From NCBI GenBank assembly GCA_964368625.1, contig CAYJBH010000044.1, forward strand, positions 1 through 20,881: DNA of 20,881 bases. Reading direction: 5' to 3'. Below, piece by piece: positions 15,001 to 20,881 of the stretch; the stretch's first letter is position 1, and each line of letters begins with the position of its first letter. This DNA is from CAYJBH01 sp964368625 (lineage in GTDB: Bacteria; Bacillota; Clostridia; Oscillospirales; Ruminococcaceae). The position numbers were made by a program, and so were the translations under genes. The notes under the pieces are model-generated. The model was not told where the DNA came from, made no database searches, and worked only from the letters and a program-made list of their open reading frames with translations.

Positions 15001-16537
15001 ATGTGCCTCCAACAGAGTTACTATCTATCTCGTGTTCAAGAAGGCTAAGCGTTCTTTTTGCTGAGCTGGAATTATTAACTATATATCTGATGCTGCGAGA
15101 TTCATCGAAAATATGTGGTAACCATCTGGCAAAAAGCCATTTATCCGCCTCTTCGTTGTTGAAGATAAGAACTATCTTCAAATCATTGTAACAGTGGTGG
15201 GTGGCGGCCTGAACTATCATGTTTTTAGCAAGGCTTACTGCATCCTCTCTTCGCCCGGTTATACCGCAGGTTTTAAATTTTCGGGCGCTATATTTTATAG
15301 GACAGTTTTTCACCTTTTCATATTTATCTGCAAGATTTTGCGCCTCGTTTGAGAGCTCATCCTCCAACAAGGTTAGCTGTTTTTTTGGAACCTTAAATTC
15401 AACACAGCTCTCAAGTTCGCCGGTTCCAACTCTTAAATCTAAAAAATCATCATCGTAAACACGACGCTCCCATAGCCTTCGTGTAGGACCGGTAACTATG
15501 GGTAGGCACTGCGTGGTAGAGGGGTGAACCTGGTTTAAAATTCTATACTGATCTTTATGATGCTCTTCAACCTCTTTTTCTTTAGTTAAAAGGTATTCTT
15601 CATATTTTTGAAGGCGCAACTCTTCATTTTTTTTATATTCTTTACACTGATGACGGTAATTATAAATCGCCATTCCAACACCGATAATCGCCATAGGGGC
15701 ACTAAAGAACAGCATACCTAATGCGCCTGTGATTGCTACGGCTAAAATCAGCATTATAAGAACCGTGCTTAGCGAGGGAACAATCACGCTAACCCAGTTG
15801 ATTTTAGGTTTGCCGCCAATGGTTGGCGCAGTTTCAAGATCAATGGTGGTTAATTTTACCTTTTCGATTAATCTTGGCGACTGTTTAAACAGGTATGGAT
15901 ATTCTGTTTTAACATTGCCCTTACTATTATTATCATCCTTAGCATGAGAAAGATTATTAACCGGTGGATGAATAGCTATTATGCTTATGTCGTTTGTTGA
16001 AAGAACGATTCTGCATAGGCCTATATCAAGCAAATCATCCGTTTTTGCGTATGCTTCGTTAACAAGGGTACCGTTTAAATATGTTCCCGATGTTGTGGAA
16101 AGATTTTTAACCTTCCATCCATCACCTGTTTTGCTAAGTATAAGATGTTTTGAAGATACAGCCCTGTCTTTAAGCTGAATATCGTTATCTATCGCCCTGC
16201 CTATTGAAATGTTGCCTCCGGGTTTTGCCTTGATAACACTGGCGTTGTTATGGTTTCTCTCATAAATTAAAAAGGCAATCCTGTTTTTTTTATCAACCAA
16301 AACCGAACGCGCGGGGGTTAGCCGACCTTCGGTTACGCTCTGTGACTCAAAAAGCACAGGGGTTAGTGAAAAAAACGACGCAACACCATCAGAAAAACTA
16401 ACCCGTATGTGGGAGTTTTTCAGAATGTTTGTATCAATTGATATTGTATCGTTTGGGCTGTTTCCTATGGTTATCTGTTGCTTATCGTTTAGCTCGGCTT
16501 CAATAATACGGTTTTCGCTATAAACTCTTATAAACAT
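12071..16537 (-). CDS. essC: T7SS motor ATPase EssC (FHA-TM-FtsK/SpoIIIE)
   Basis: A 1488-residue protein of normal EssC length. Two N-terminal FHA domains: the first (1-95) is degenerate, with N26 in place of the phosphate-binding Arg. The second (100-190) is canonical, with G113-R114, N118-D119, S128/H131 and N155-G156. Two membrane helices span about 248-292. There are three FtsK-type ATPase domains: D1 with Walker A GMTGSGKS (683-690) and Walker B FIVIDEF; D2 with GSPTTGKT (1021-1028) and a weaker Walker B IAIDNF; D3 (about 1283-1488) lacks a P-loop but keeps an ILIVIEDLE-like strand. It binds and exports WXG-type substrates. First gene of the minus-strand locus. Translation starts at 16537 with no clear Shine-Dalgarno, about 28 bases after the predicted transcription start. 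Confidence 0.97.
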   Translation of the reverse strand: MFIRVYSENRIIEAELNDKQQITIGNSPNDTISIDTNILKNSHIRVSFSDGVASFFSLTPVLFESQSVTEGRLTPARSVLVDKKNRIAFLIYERNHNNASVIKAKPGGNISIGRAIDNDIQLKDRAVSSKHLILSKTGDGWKVKNLSTTSGTYLNGTLVNEAYAKTDDLLDIGLCRIVLSTNDISIIAIHPPVNNLSHAKDDNNSKGNVKTEYPYLFKQSPRLIEKVKLTTIDLETAPTIGGKPKINWVSVIVPSLSTVLIMLILAVAITGALGMLFFSAPMAIIGVGMAIYNYRHQCKEYKKNEELRLQKYEEYLLTKEKEVEEHHKDQYRILNQVHPSTTQCLPIVTGPTRRLWERRVYDDDFLDLRVGTGELESCVEFKVPKKQLTLLEDELSNEAQNLADKYEKVKNCPIKYSARKFKTCGITGRREDAVSLAKNMIVQAATHHCYNDLKIVLIFNNEEADKWLFARWLPHIFDESRSIRYIVNNSSSAKRTLSLLEHEIDSNSVGGTSGEGPSHYLFIVADKSLVQAHTIYSKLVMPHPSACISSIFLFNELNNLPKECEIVIELKGLCGVLYNSFQAEVRIDFTADSVSLDCYEKFARAMAPLRVEPKQGNQALPTAVTFLEAYKTQRAKDLDIENRWGRYQPEKSMSVPIGARANGEAFYFDIHEKQFGPHGLVAGMTGSGKSEMVQSFILSMALHFSPQDVSFVLIDFKGTGLILPFKNLPHIAGTISDLDISITRNLFALENELSRRKSLFDSHGVSNISGYLKLYRQGKAVEPLSYMFIVIDEFAEFKIQYPEFMSVVNSVFATGRTLGVHIILLTQKPANVVDDKMHANTRFKWCLKVASSADSKEMLKHPDAAWIKNPGRAFVQVGEDELFEEIQSYYSGAPYHPHKDSSIQLYDKIAAIDLYANRTVYGTEKTTGYRSEENEIDAIVNYIDSYARANDIKRARNVWTKKLPDVIELSELLHIAFDGEHWSDNENRFSPVVGLIDDPQTQSQYPLQLDFLQDGHLSVYGSPTTGKTTFLHTAIMSTVLSYKPCEVNIYCLDFAGGSLNLFRDFPHVGAVVRDTEADKFNKLLKMLSDEFTLRRDKISSSGLINIQAYREVTCEEMPYILIAIDNFSQIPVIFPNSDQFFQNVSLQGASYGIYLLMTGGSQNAISFRVAQNVKSTIALQMADKNDYSAIVGNTKGLVPENVRGRGLVKGETPLEFQTAIPSSGSDSERSAGILNMAKLMREKWNGPVAAALPIMPDSISSSDYPNYGVLLGLETEKISPVYYDTVDAFSILVSSVNTAEGAELLGRLALQFADRTNNVKTACFCKHSPAFKRAETILSQGSLIDSYLDSLMPILQARKEQLDGNGNNNGDGFPPILIVIEDLEWVYSVVNDRSIQRISSILQLGEGLDIYLFINNSASNITKIYHQGDPITTRCIQSSILLLLGGLIKTHEILAIDVEFTKKETLLDKGFAYYIFNNKNLMLKAIDD

Positions 16538-16571
16538 AATAAACGTTATCCGATAAACTTATTATCTAAAT

Positions 16572-16600
16572 ATATTAACATGATTTTCCAGTTTTTGCAA
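16572..16600 (-). promoter_or_regulatory. Promoter of the T7SS locus (upstream of essC)
   Basis: On the minus strand TTGCAA (16595-16600) and TAATAT (16572-16577) are separated by 17 bases; each differs from consensus by one or two positions. The predicted start is near 16565. Confidence 0.65.
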
Positions 16601-16699
16601 TATCCGTTTCGACTTTTTTTCACAATTTTTTCACGAAATAATTTATCGCAAAAAAACTAAAATAAATACAATGTCCAGAACGCAAACACATTGTTTCTC

Positions 16700-16728
16700 T
16701 TGACAAAAAAATAACACAGGGGTATAAT
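16700..16728 (+). promoter_or_regulatory. Sigma-A promoter of the HAD-rpiB-sdpI operon
   Basis: Perfect TTGACA (16700-16705) and TATAAT (16723-16728) with a 17-base spacer. Just upstream is an inverted repeat ACAATGT (16668-16674) / ACATTGT (16688-16694), a possible binding site in the region shared with the divergent T7SS promoter. Confidence 0.88.
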
Positions 16729-16758
16729 TTAACGGTATCTTTGAAAGGAATATTAACG

Positions 16759-17556
16759 ATGGGAATAACACTGGTTGCCACCGATATGGACGGCACATTA
16801 CTTACCGACAAAAGGGGGATAACCGATAGAACGGTAGCTACCCTTAACAGATTAAACGAGCAAGGGGTTAAGTTTTGTTTATGCTCCGGTCGTCCCCCTA
16901 TAGGCATGATTCCATTTGTTAAGAGAATAGGGTTCGACCTTCCTATAATAACCTTTAACGGAGCCGAGGTTATAACATCGGTGGGAGAAAAACCGATATA
17001 TGAAAATGTTTTGGATAGCGAATGCGCTAACGAGGCGTTTTATCTAGGACACGAGATGTGTGATGCTTCGGTTGCATGGGAAAGTAACCGCCTTATATTA
17101 TCAAGCAACAATGCCACTACTCGTGACTACCAAGACATGTCTAAGGCGAATTTTGTTTTTAAAGAGGATGTTAACCTCTCCTCCCTTGCACTTCGCAAGA
17201 TTTTGTGGATAGGGCCCGACCCCGAGACCACCGAGAGGTGGAGAATAGAGATGTCGGAACGTTTTAGCACAAGAATGAATGTTACAACATCCGGCCCATG
17301 CCTTTTAGAGTTTGTTAACCATGACGTATCTAAGGGTGTTGCACTGGCAAAACTATGCGATTATTATGGCCTAAACATAGCGGATAGTTTAGCCTTTGGC
17401 GATGGTTATAATGACCTACCCATGCTAAATGCGGCAGGAACATCGGTTGCCATGGAAAATGCTAACGAGAACATCAAGGCGGTATGCGATGCCGTTACAC
17501 TGTCGAACATGGAGGACGGTGTTGCAGATTATATTGAAAAGAATATATTGTATTAA
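16759..17556 (+). CDS. Cof-type HAD-IIB sugar-phosphatase-like hydrolase
   Basis: A 265-residue cytosolic phosphatase. Motif I DMDGTLL (nucleophile Asp9, acid Asp11), motif II Ser43 in CSGRPP, motif III Lys192 in SKGVALAKLC, motif IV GDGYND (Asp215, Asp219). A C2-type cap occupies roughly residues 80-185, as in Cof/YidA/SupH proteins that hydrolyse sugar phosphates, nucleotides or similar. The ATG at 16759 is chosen (AAAGGA 9 bases upstream) over an in-frame TTG at 16741. It is followed after 11 bases by rpiB, suggesting a sugar-phosphate context; the actual substrate is not predictable. Confidence 0.93.
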   Translation: MGITLVATDMDGTLLTDKRGITDRTVATLNRLNEQGVKFCLCSGRPPIGMIPFVKRIGFDLPIITFNGAEVITSVGEKPIYENVLDSECANEAFYLGHEMCDASVAWESNRLILSSNNATTRDYQDMSKANFVFKEDVNLSSLALRKILWIGPDPETTERWRIEMSERFSTRMNVTTSGPCLLEFVNHDVSKGVALAKLCDYYGLNIADSLAFGDGYNDLPMLNAAGTSVAMENANENIKAVCDAVTLSNMEDGVADYIEKNILY

Positions 17557-17567
17557 TAAGGAGAGCC

Positions 17568-18020
17568 ATGAAAATTGTGTTGGCGAGTGACCATGCAGGT
17601 CCCGCATTAAAAAAGGAAATTATGCAGCTGGTTACCGAGCTTGGTCATGAGTGTGTAGACATAGGAACTCATACATCCGAGAGTTGCAACTACGGTGTTT
17701 ACGGTTATCGTGCAGCAAAGGCAGTAGCCTCGGGAGAGTACGACAGGGGCATTGTTATCTGTGGAACCGGAATAGGCATATCGCTTTCGGCAAACAAGGT
17801 TAAGGGAATTCGTTGTGCCCTTTGCAGCGAGCCTACCTCGGCAAGGCTAACCCGTGAACACAACGATGCAAACATGTTGGCACTCGGTGCAAGAATGGTT
17901 GGCTTTGAGGTAGCGTTAGACATAGTTAGAGCATTTATAAATACCGAATTTTCAGCAGCAGAACGTCATATAAAAAGAATTTCTCTTATAACCGATATAG
18001 AGAATGGCGCAGAACTTTAA
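17568..18020 (+). CDS. rpiB: Ribose-5-phosphate isomerase B
   Basis: A 150-residue RpiB/LacAB-family isomerase interconverting ribose 5-phosphate and ribulose 5-phosphate in the pentose phosphate pathway. The conserved elements are SDHAG (7-11), the catalytic Cys65 in ICGTGIGISLSANK, IRCALCSEP, and HNDANMLALGAR (98-109). The usual Tyr-Pro after the second strand is Tyr-Gly here (NYGVYGYRAA), a mild variation. AAGGAG is placed well before the ATG. Other RpiB-like enzymes act on allose or galactose phosphates, so exact specificity is less sure than family. Confidence 0.93.
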   Translation: MKIVLASDHAGPALKKEIMQLVTELGHECVDIGTHTSESCNYGVYGYRAAKAVASGEYDRGIVICGTGIGISLSANKVKGIRCALCSEPTSARLTREHNDANMLALGARMVGFEVALDIVRAFINTEFSAAERHIKRISLITDIENGAEL

Positions 18021-18049
18021 GTATATAAAACGAAAGGATTATTATTGGC

Positions 18050-18412
18050 ATGAGCTCATACTGGGCAGTTATTTTCATTGCATTAATGGCGTTGCCGATA
18101 ACAATGTTGTTGTTCGGAAACACCTTTAGGCGCTTTGCTCCTGGGTATGGATATAAGTTTGGTTATAAAACTAAACGTTCGATGCAAAGCGGTGAAAGTT
18201 GGAGCTTTGCCCATCTGTATTTTGGTAAGGTTTGGTTTATCGAGGGGATAATCCTTAGCGCTTTAACCGTTTTATGTATGCTCTATCTTATAGGAAAGGA
18301 TAGCGAGCTTATAGGAATGCTCTCCATCGCCATGGTAACGGTGGAGCTAGTTTTGTTTGTTGTTAGCATTGTGTTAACCGAGAGTGCTTTAAAAAAGACG
18401 TTTGGTGGATAG
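18050..18412 (+). CDS. SdpI/YhfL-type small integral membrane protein
   Basis: A 120-residue protein with three hydrophobic segments (about 7-24, 63-82, 88-108). The first loop carries GYKTKRSMQSGESWSFAHLY, the signature of the SdpI C-terminal domain family, followed by FGKVWF. SdpI family members include the immunity protein against the SdpC toxin, but most single-domain homologues have no known role. Here it follows rpiB by 29 bases and ends the operon. No toxin gene is adjacent, so an immunity role is not supported. Confidence 0.82.
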   Translation: MSSYWAVIFIALMALPITMLLFGNTFRRFAPGYGYKFGYKTKRSMQSGESWSFAHLYFGKVWFIEGIILSALTVLCMLYLIGKDSELIGMLSIAMVTVELVLFVVSIVLTESALKKTFGG

Positions 18413-18557
18413 CTTTAAAGCAATTTGCTTTGCAGTGTGGTTTAATAACTTAATATTTCTGTGTTAGAGAATTACGATAAAGGGGAGAGGTTCGGTTAGA
18501 AAAACGCTAAAGAAATTTTTGGCATGATAGAGCATGGAAGAGGAAAAAATCTATGTT

Positions 18558-18604
18558 TAAGGGGGATATCGTTAGATAGCAACGATATTTCCCTTTGTTT
18601 TTTA
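18558..18604 (+). terminator. Rho-independent terminator after the HAD-rpiB-sdpI operon
   Basis: AAGGGGGATATCGTT (18559-18573) pairs with AACGATATTTCCCTT (18581-18595) with one mismatch and a 7-base loop, followed by a T-rich run to 18603. The 145 bases between the sdpI-like stop and this stem hold no convincing gene. Confidence 0.88.
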
Positions 18605-18741
18605 TCACTTTATGGATAAAGAATGTTACGTAATAACAAGGCGTTTTTAACTGCTAATATCAGCAACTGACCTTGATGGCAAAAAAACATATAAATTTTA
18701 CAAATTTTTTGTAAAAACATATAGCGTTTTTAAATCATGTA

Positions 18742-18750
18742 TGTTATAAT
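18742..18750 (+). promoter_or_regulatory. Extended -10 promoter of the nuoE-like operon
   Basis: TGTTATAAT is an extended -10 with perfect TATAAT (18745-18750). No good -35 box is seen about 17 bases upstream. Predicted start near 18757, leaving a leader of about 47 bases. Confidence 0.6.
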
Positions 18751-18803
18751 TTTGTCAAGCGTCCTTTAGTGCGACCTAATAAATTATAATGAAAGGAAAA
18801 TGT

Positions 18804-19301
18804 ATGGCAAATAATGTAAAAGTACCGGCTTTTAAGGGTACCGATTTGCAAATTTCCGAGCTGCGCTCAAAACTTGCCGAAATCAAGGCTGAGCCGGGTG
18901 CACTCATGCCCGGACTTCAGATTGCTCAGGAAATCTTCGGATATCTACCAATCGAGGTGCAACGTATAGTATCGGAGGAGCTGGATAAGCCTCTTGCCGA
19001 GGTTTACGGAGTTGCTACCTTCTACTCTCAGTTCTCGCTAACACCGAAGGGAGACTACAAAATTTCGGTATGTCTTGGAACGGCATGTTATGTTAAGGGT
19101 GCCGGTGACATATTCGATAGGCTTAGCCAACGCCTTGGAATCGAAAACGGCGCATGTACAGAAGATGGAAAGTTCTCTCTAGATGCATGTCGCTGTATCG
19201 GTGCATGTGGACTGGCACCGGTTTTAACCATTAACGAGGATGTTCACGGACGTCTTTCGGTTGATGATGTTGACAGCGTTCTCGCAAAATATCAGCAGTA
19301 A
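18804..19301 (+). CDS. nuoE: NuoE/HydC-like [2Fe-2S] subunit of an NADH-linked oxidoreductase
   Basis: A 165-residue thioredoxin-like [2Fe-2S] protein with a helical N-terminus. Cluster ligands are Cys90 and Cys95 (VCLGTACYVKG) and Cys131 and Cys135 (CRCIGACGLAP). YGVATFYSQF and the NGACTEDGKFSLD segment are standard NuoE landmarks. It would pass electrons to or from the NuoF/HydB flavoprotein encoded three genes downstream, in an [FeFe]-hydrogenase (HydABC/Hym) or similar bifurcating complex. The ATG at 18804 is chosen because AAAGGA lies 6 bases before it; the frame reaches 18789. Exact complex identity depends on genes beyond the window. Confidence 0.93.
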   Translation: MANNVKVPAFKGTDLQISELRSKLAEIKAEPGALMPGLQIAQEIFGYLPIEVQRIVSEELDKPLAEVYGVATFYSQFSLTPKGDYKISVCLGTACYVKGAGDIFDRLSQRLGIENGACTEDGKFSLDACRCIGACGLAPVLTINEDVHGRLSVDDVDSVLAKYQQ

Positions 19302-19307
19302 CCGACC

Positions 19308-19844
19308 ATGCAGGAACTATCGCTAAATATATTAGATATTGCGCAAAACTCGGTTAAGGCAAAGGCTACGAGGGTTGATATTTCGGTAGAGGAAAACGAA
19401 AATCTTTTAAACGTTGTTATAAAGGATAACGGGTGTGGCATGAGCGAGGAACAGCTTTCAAATGTTACCGACCCATTTTTCACCTCCAGAACCACAAGGG
19501 CGGTTGGACTTGGAATTCCGTTTTACAAGATGGCGGCCGAGCAGACCGGTGGAGAGTTTAGTATAACTTCTATCCTTTCGGTGGGAACGGTGGTTAAGGC
19601 TTCCTTTTATACCGATCATATCGATTGTTTGCCAATCGGAAACATGGCAGACACCATCTATACCTTAATCAGCTGTAACGAACACATCGATTTTTTTTAC
19701 AGCCATAAAAGCCCAAAAGGCGAGTTTTTATGCGATACGGTACAGCTAAAGGAGATGCTGGACGGTGTTTCACTTAGCGAGGTTAGCATAGCAAATTTCT
19801 TAAGAGAATACTTTAAAGAAAACATAGAGGAATTAAGTTTATGA
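19308..19844 (+). CDS. GHKL-type ATPase in the hydrogenase-type operon
   Basis: A 178-residue protein with a histidine-kinase-like ATPase fold: N-box NILDIAQNSVKAKA with Asn14, G1 box DNGCGM (40-45), F-box-like DPFFTSR (55-61), G2 box GLGI (67-70). There is no dimerisation/phosphoacceptor His domain, sensor or membrane segment, so it is not a classical sensor kinase. The C-terminal 80 residues are unrecognised. It starts 6 bases after the NuoE stop and overlaps the next ATG by 4 bases, so it is tightly co-produced. Such ATPases recur between NuoE-like and ferredoxin-like genes in Clostridia; the role is unknown, perhaps anti-sigma-like regulation. Confidence 0.85.
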   Translation: MQELSLNILDIAQNSVKAKATRVDISVEENENLLNVVIKDNGCGMSEEQLSNVTDPFFTSRTTRAVGLGIPFYKMAAEQTGGEFSITSILSVGTVVKASFYTDHIDCLPIGNMADTIYTLISCNEHIDFFYSHKSPKGEFLCDTVQLKEMLDGVSLSEVSIANFLREYFKENIEELSL

Positions 19845-20209
19845 AAAGTTTAGAGGAATTAAAAGCCCTTCGAGATAAGGCAAAGCAGAATATCGGTGTT
19901 CGTGACGACGGTGAGGGTAACTACCGCGTTGTTGTTGGTATGGCTACCTGTGGAATTGCCGCCGGTGCACGTCCAATTTTAACCGGTTTTTCCGAGGAGG
20001 TTGCAAAACGTCAGCTAACAAATGTAACCATTGCTCAAACAGGATGTATCGGAATCTGCCAATACGAGCCGGTTGCCGAAGTATACGATCCCAGCGGAAA
20101 CAAAACTACCTATGTTAAGCTTGTTCCCGAAATGGTTGCAAAAATTGTGAGTGATCACATAGTTAACGGAAATCCGGTTGCCGAATACACCATAGGTGCA
20201 AACAAGTAA
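19841..20209 (+). CDS. Thioredoxin-like [2Fe-2S] ferredoxin-domain protein
   Basis: A 122-residue protein. VVVGMATCGIAAGARPIL (Cys37) and QTGCIGICQYEPVAEVYDPS (Cys69, Cys73) align with the N-terminal [2Fe-2S] domain of NuoF/HydB proteins. The first cysteine of the usual C-x4-C pair appears to be Val32, so only three ligands are visible, as I recall for this small clostridial family. The ATG overlaps the preceding stop (ATGA). It probably docks with the neighbouring NuoE/NuoF-like subunits as an electron carrier; a structural role is possible if no cluster forms. Confidence 0.88.
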   Translation: MKSLEELKALRDKAKQNIGVRDDGEGNYRVVVGMATCGIAAGARPILTGFSEEVAKRQLTNVTIAQTGCIGICQYEPVAEVYDPSGNKTTYVKLVPEMVAKIVSDHIVNGNPVAEYTIGANK

Positions 20210-20223
20210 CCAACCTTATTAAA

Positions 20224-20259
20224 TTCCACCGACCGACACGCTCACTGCGGACGGCGGAA
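20224..20259 (+). repeat. Imperfect hairpin before the nuoF-like gene
   Basis: TTCC-A-CCG (20224-20231) can pair with CGG-C-GGAA (20252-20259) with one mismatch. It lies in the 93-base gap between the ferredoxin-like and NuoF-like genes. No T-run follows, so it is not a full terminator; it may tune relative expression. Confidence 0.35.
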
Positions 20260-20302
20260 ACTGATTGATTGTTGTGGGCAGAAAGGCTTATGGTGCTTTT
20301 AT

Positions 20303-20881
20303 ATGTATCGTTCCCATGTATTGGTATGCGGCGGAACCGGATGTTCATCTTCGGGAAGCGGAAAGCTAATTGAATCTTTTGATAGAGAGATTGCTGCTGC
20401 CGGACTATCCTCCGAGGTTAAGGTGGTTCCCACCGGATGTTTCGGACTATGTGCACTCGGACCCATCGTTGTTATCTATCCGGAAGGCGCTTTTTACTCT
20501 ATGGTTGAGGATAAAGACATTCCGGAAATTGTTACCGAACACCTACTTAAAGGTCGTGTGGTACAGCGTCTACTCTACACCGAAACTGTTGAGGATGGCG
20601 TTATTAAATCTCTTAACGAGACAGGTTTTTACAAAAAGCAGGAGCGTGTTGCACTTCGCAACTGTGGTGTTATCGACCCTGAAATAATTGAAGAATACAT
20701 CGCATACGACGGTTATGCAGCTCTCGGAAAGGTTTTAACCGAGATGACACCGGCAGAGGTTGTTCAAACAATTCTTGATAGCGGACTTCGTGGCCGTGGC
20801 GGCGGCGGATTCCCAACAGGATTAAAGTGGAAGTTCTGTGCCGGCAGCGTTAGCGATCAAAAATATGTTTGCTGTAACGCC
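20303..20881 (+). CDS. nuoF: NuoF/HydB-like NADH-binding flavoprotein subunit, N-terminal part (partial)
   Basis: 193 codons open to the window end. Residues 1-90 form a thioredoxin-like [2Fe-2S] domain with Cys9 and Cys14 (VCGGTGCSSSGSG) and Cys46 and Cys50 (PTGCFGLCALGP), followed by a linker and the start of the NuoF core. The glycine-rich RGRGGGGFPTGLKW stretch belongs to the FMN/NADH site. The extra N-terminal [2Fe-2S] domain marks the HydB/HymB type rather than plain complex I NuoF. The ATG at 20303 fits the family start MYRSHVLVCGG, although GAAAGG (20281-20286) is 16 bases upstream. An [FeFe] hydrogenase HydA or formate dehydrogenase gene is expected next. Confidence 0.93.
   Translation, partial: MYRSHVLVCGGTGCSSSGSGKLIESFDREIAAAGLSSEVKVVPTGCFGLCALGPIVVIYPEGAFYSMVEDKDIPEIVTEHLLKGRVVQRLLYTETVEDGVIKSLNETGFYKKQERVALRNCGVIDPEIIEEYIAYDGYAALGKVLTEMTPAEVVQTILDSGLRGRGGGGFPTGLKWKFCAGSVSDQKYVCCNA

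Noticed and set aside
16620..16907. Minus-strand 95-residue frame over the HAD gene start
   Set aside because: Antisense to a strongly supported gene and its consensus promoter.
18050..18412. SdpI-family gene as an immunity gene for the C39 effectors
   Set aside because: It is on the opposite strand, over 8 kb from either effector gene, in a separate operon with rpiB and its own terminator; family membership alone does not support immunity.
18523..18618. 31-codon frame starting ATGATAGAGCATGG before the terminator
   Set aside because: It reads through the terminator stem, lacks a good ribosome binding site and has no recognisable composition.
20370..20687. Plus-strand 105-residue frame
   Set aside because: Out-of-frame shadow inside the NuoF/HydB-like gene, whose own frame is open from 20303 to the end with all expected cysteines.

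Overview
The window reads as a low-GC Gram-positive anaerobe, most likely a member of Clostridia (class-level inference only). The basis is an EssC-type type VII secretion (T7SS) ATPase with WXG100 proteins, an SdpI-type membrane protein, and the start of an NADH-linked [FeFe]-hydrogenase-type operon arranged as in anaerobic Clostridia. Several textbook sigma-A promoters are visible.

Layout: (1) 1-733, minus strand: the 5' end of a type I restriction-modification hsdM gene, cut by the window edge, preceded by a small helix-turn-helix regulator gene. Their promoter is overlaid by two inverted repeats that look like operators. (2) 1001-1181, minus strand: an initiator tRNA-Met with encoded CCA, its own promoter and a terminator. 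The restriction-modification locus lies just downstream of the tRNA 3' end. (3) 1224-16537, minus strand: a 15-kb T7SS locus. In transcription order it holds essC, an EsaB/YukD-like gene, an EsxA-like WXG100, a conserved T7SS-associated protein (copy B), two more WXG100s, a structured intergenic stretch, WXG-like/C39 cysteine peptidase effector B, a receptor-like Ser/Thr kinase with a huge leucine-rich-repeat ectodomain, a TPR lipoprotein, a PP2C phosphatase, the T7SS-associated protein copy A, and C39 effector A. (4) 16700-18604, plus strand: a divergent operon of a Cof-type HAD phosphatase, RpiB and an SdpI-family membrane protein, closed by a terminator. (5) 18742-20881, plus strand: a NuoE-like subunit, a GHKL ATPase, a thioredoxin-like [2Fe-2S] protein and the N-terminal part of a NuoF/HydB-like flavoprotein, running off the window.

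The most interesting part is the T7SS locus. It combines the secretion motor and small WXG100 proteins with a complete phospho-signalling set: an active-looking kinase, a PP2C phosphatase, and an FHA domain on EssC that keeps the canonical phosphothreonine-binding residues. The kinase linker repeats a Thr-x-x-Val/Ala motif four times, which fits FHA recognition. No EssB/YukC, EsaA/YueB or EssA homologue is visible in the locus. My working model, which is inference, is a T7SS gated by an LRR-sensing kinase and its phosphatase. It would export two related cysteine-peptidase effectors, with the duplicated accessory protein as a candidate effector chaperone.
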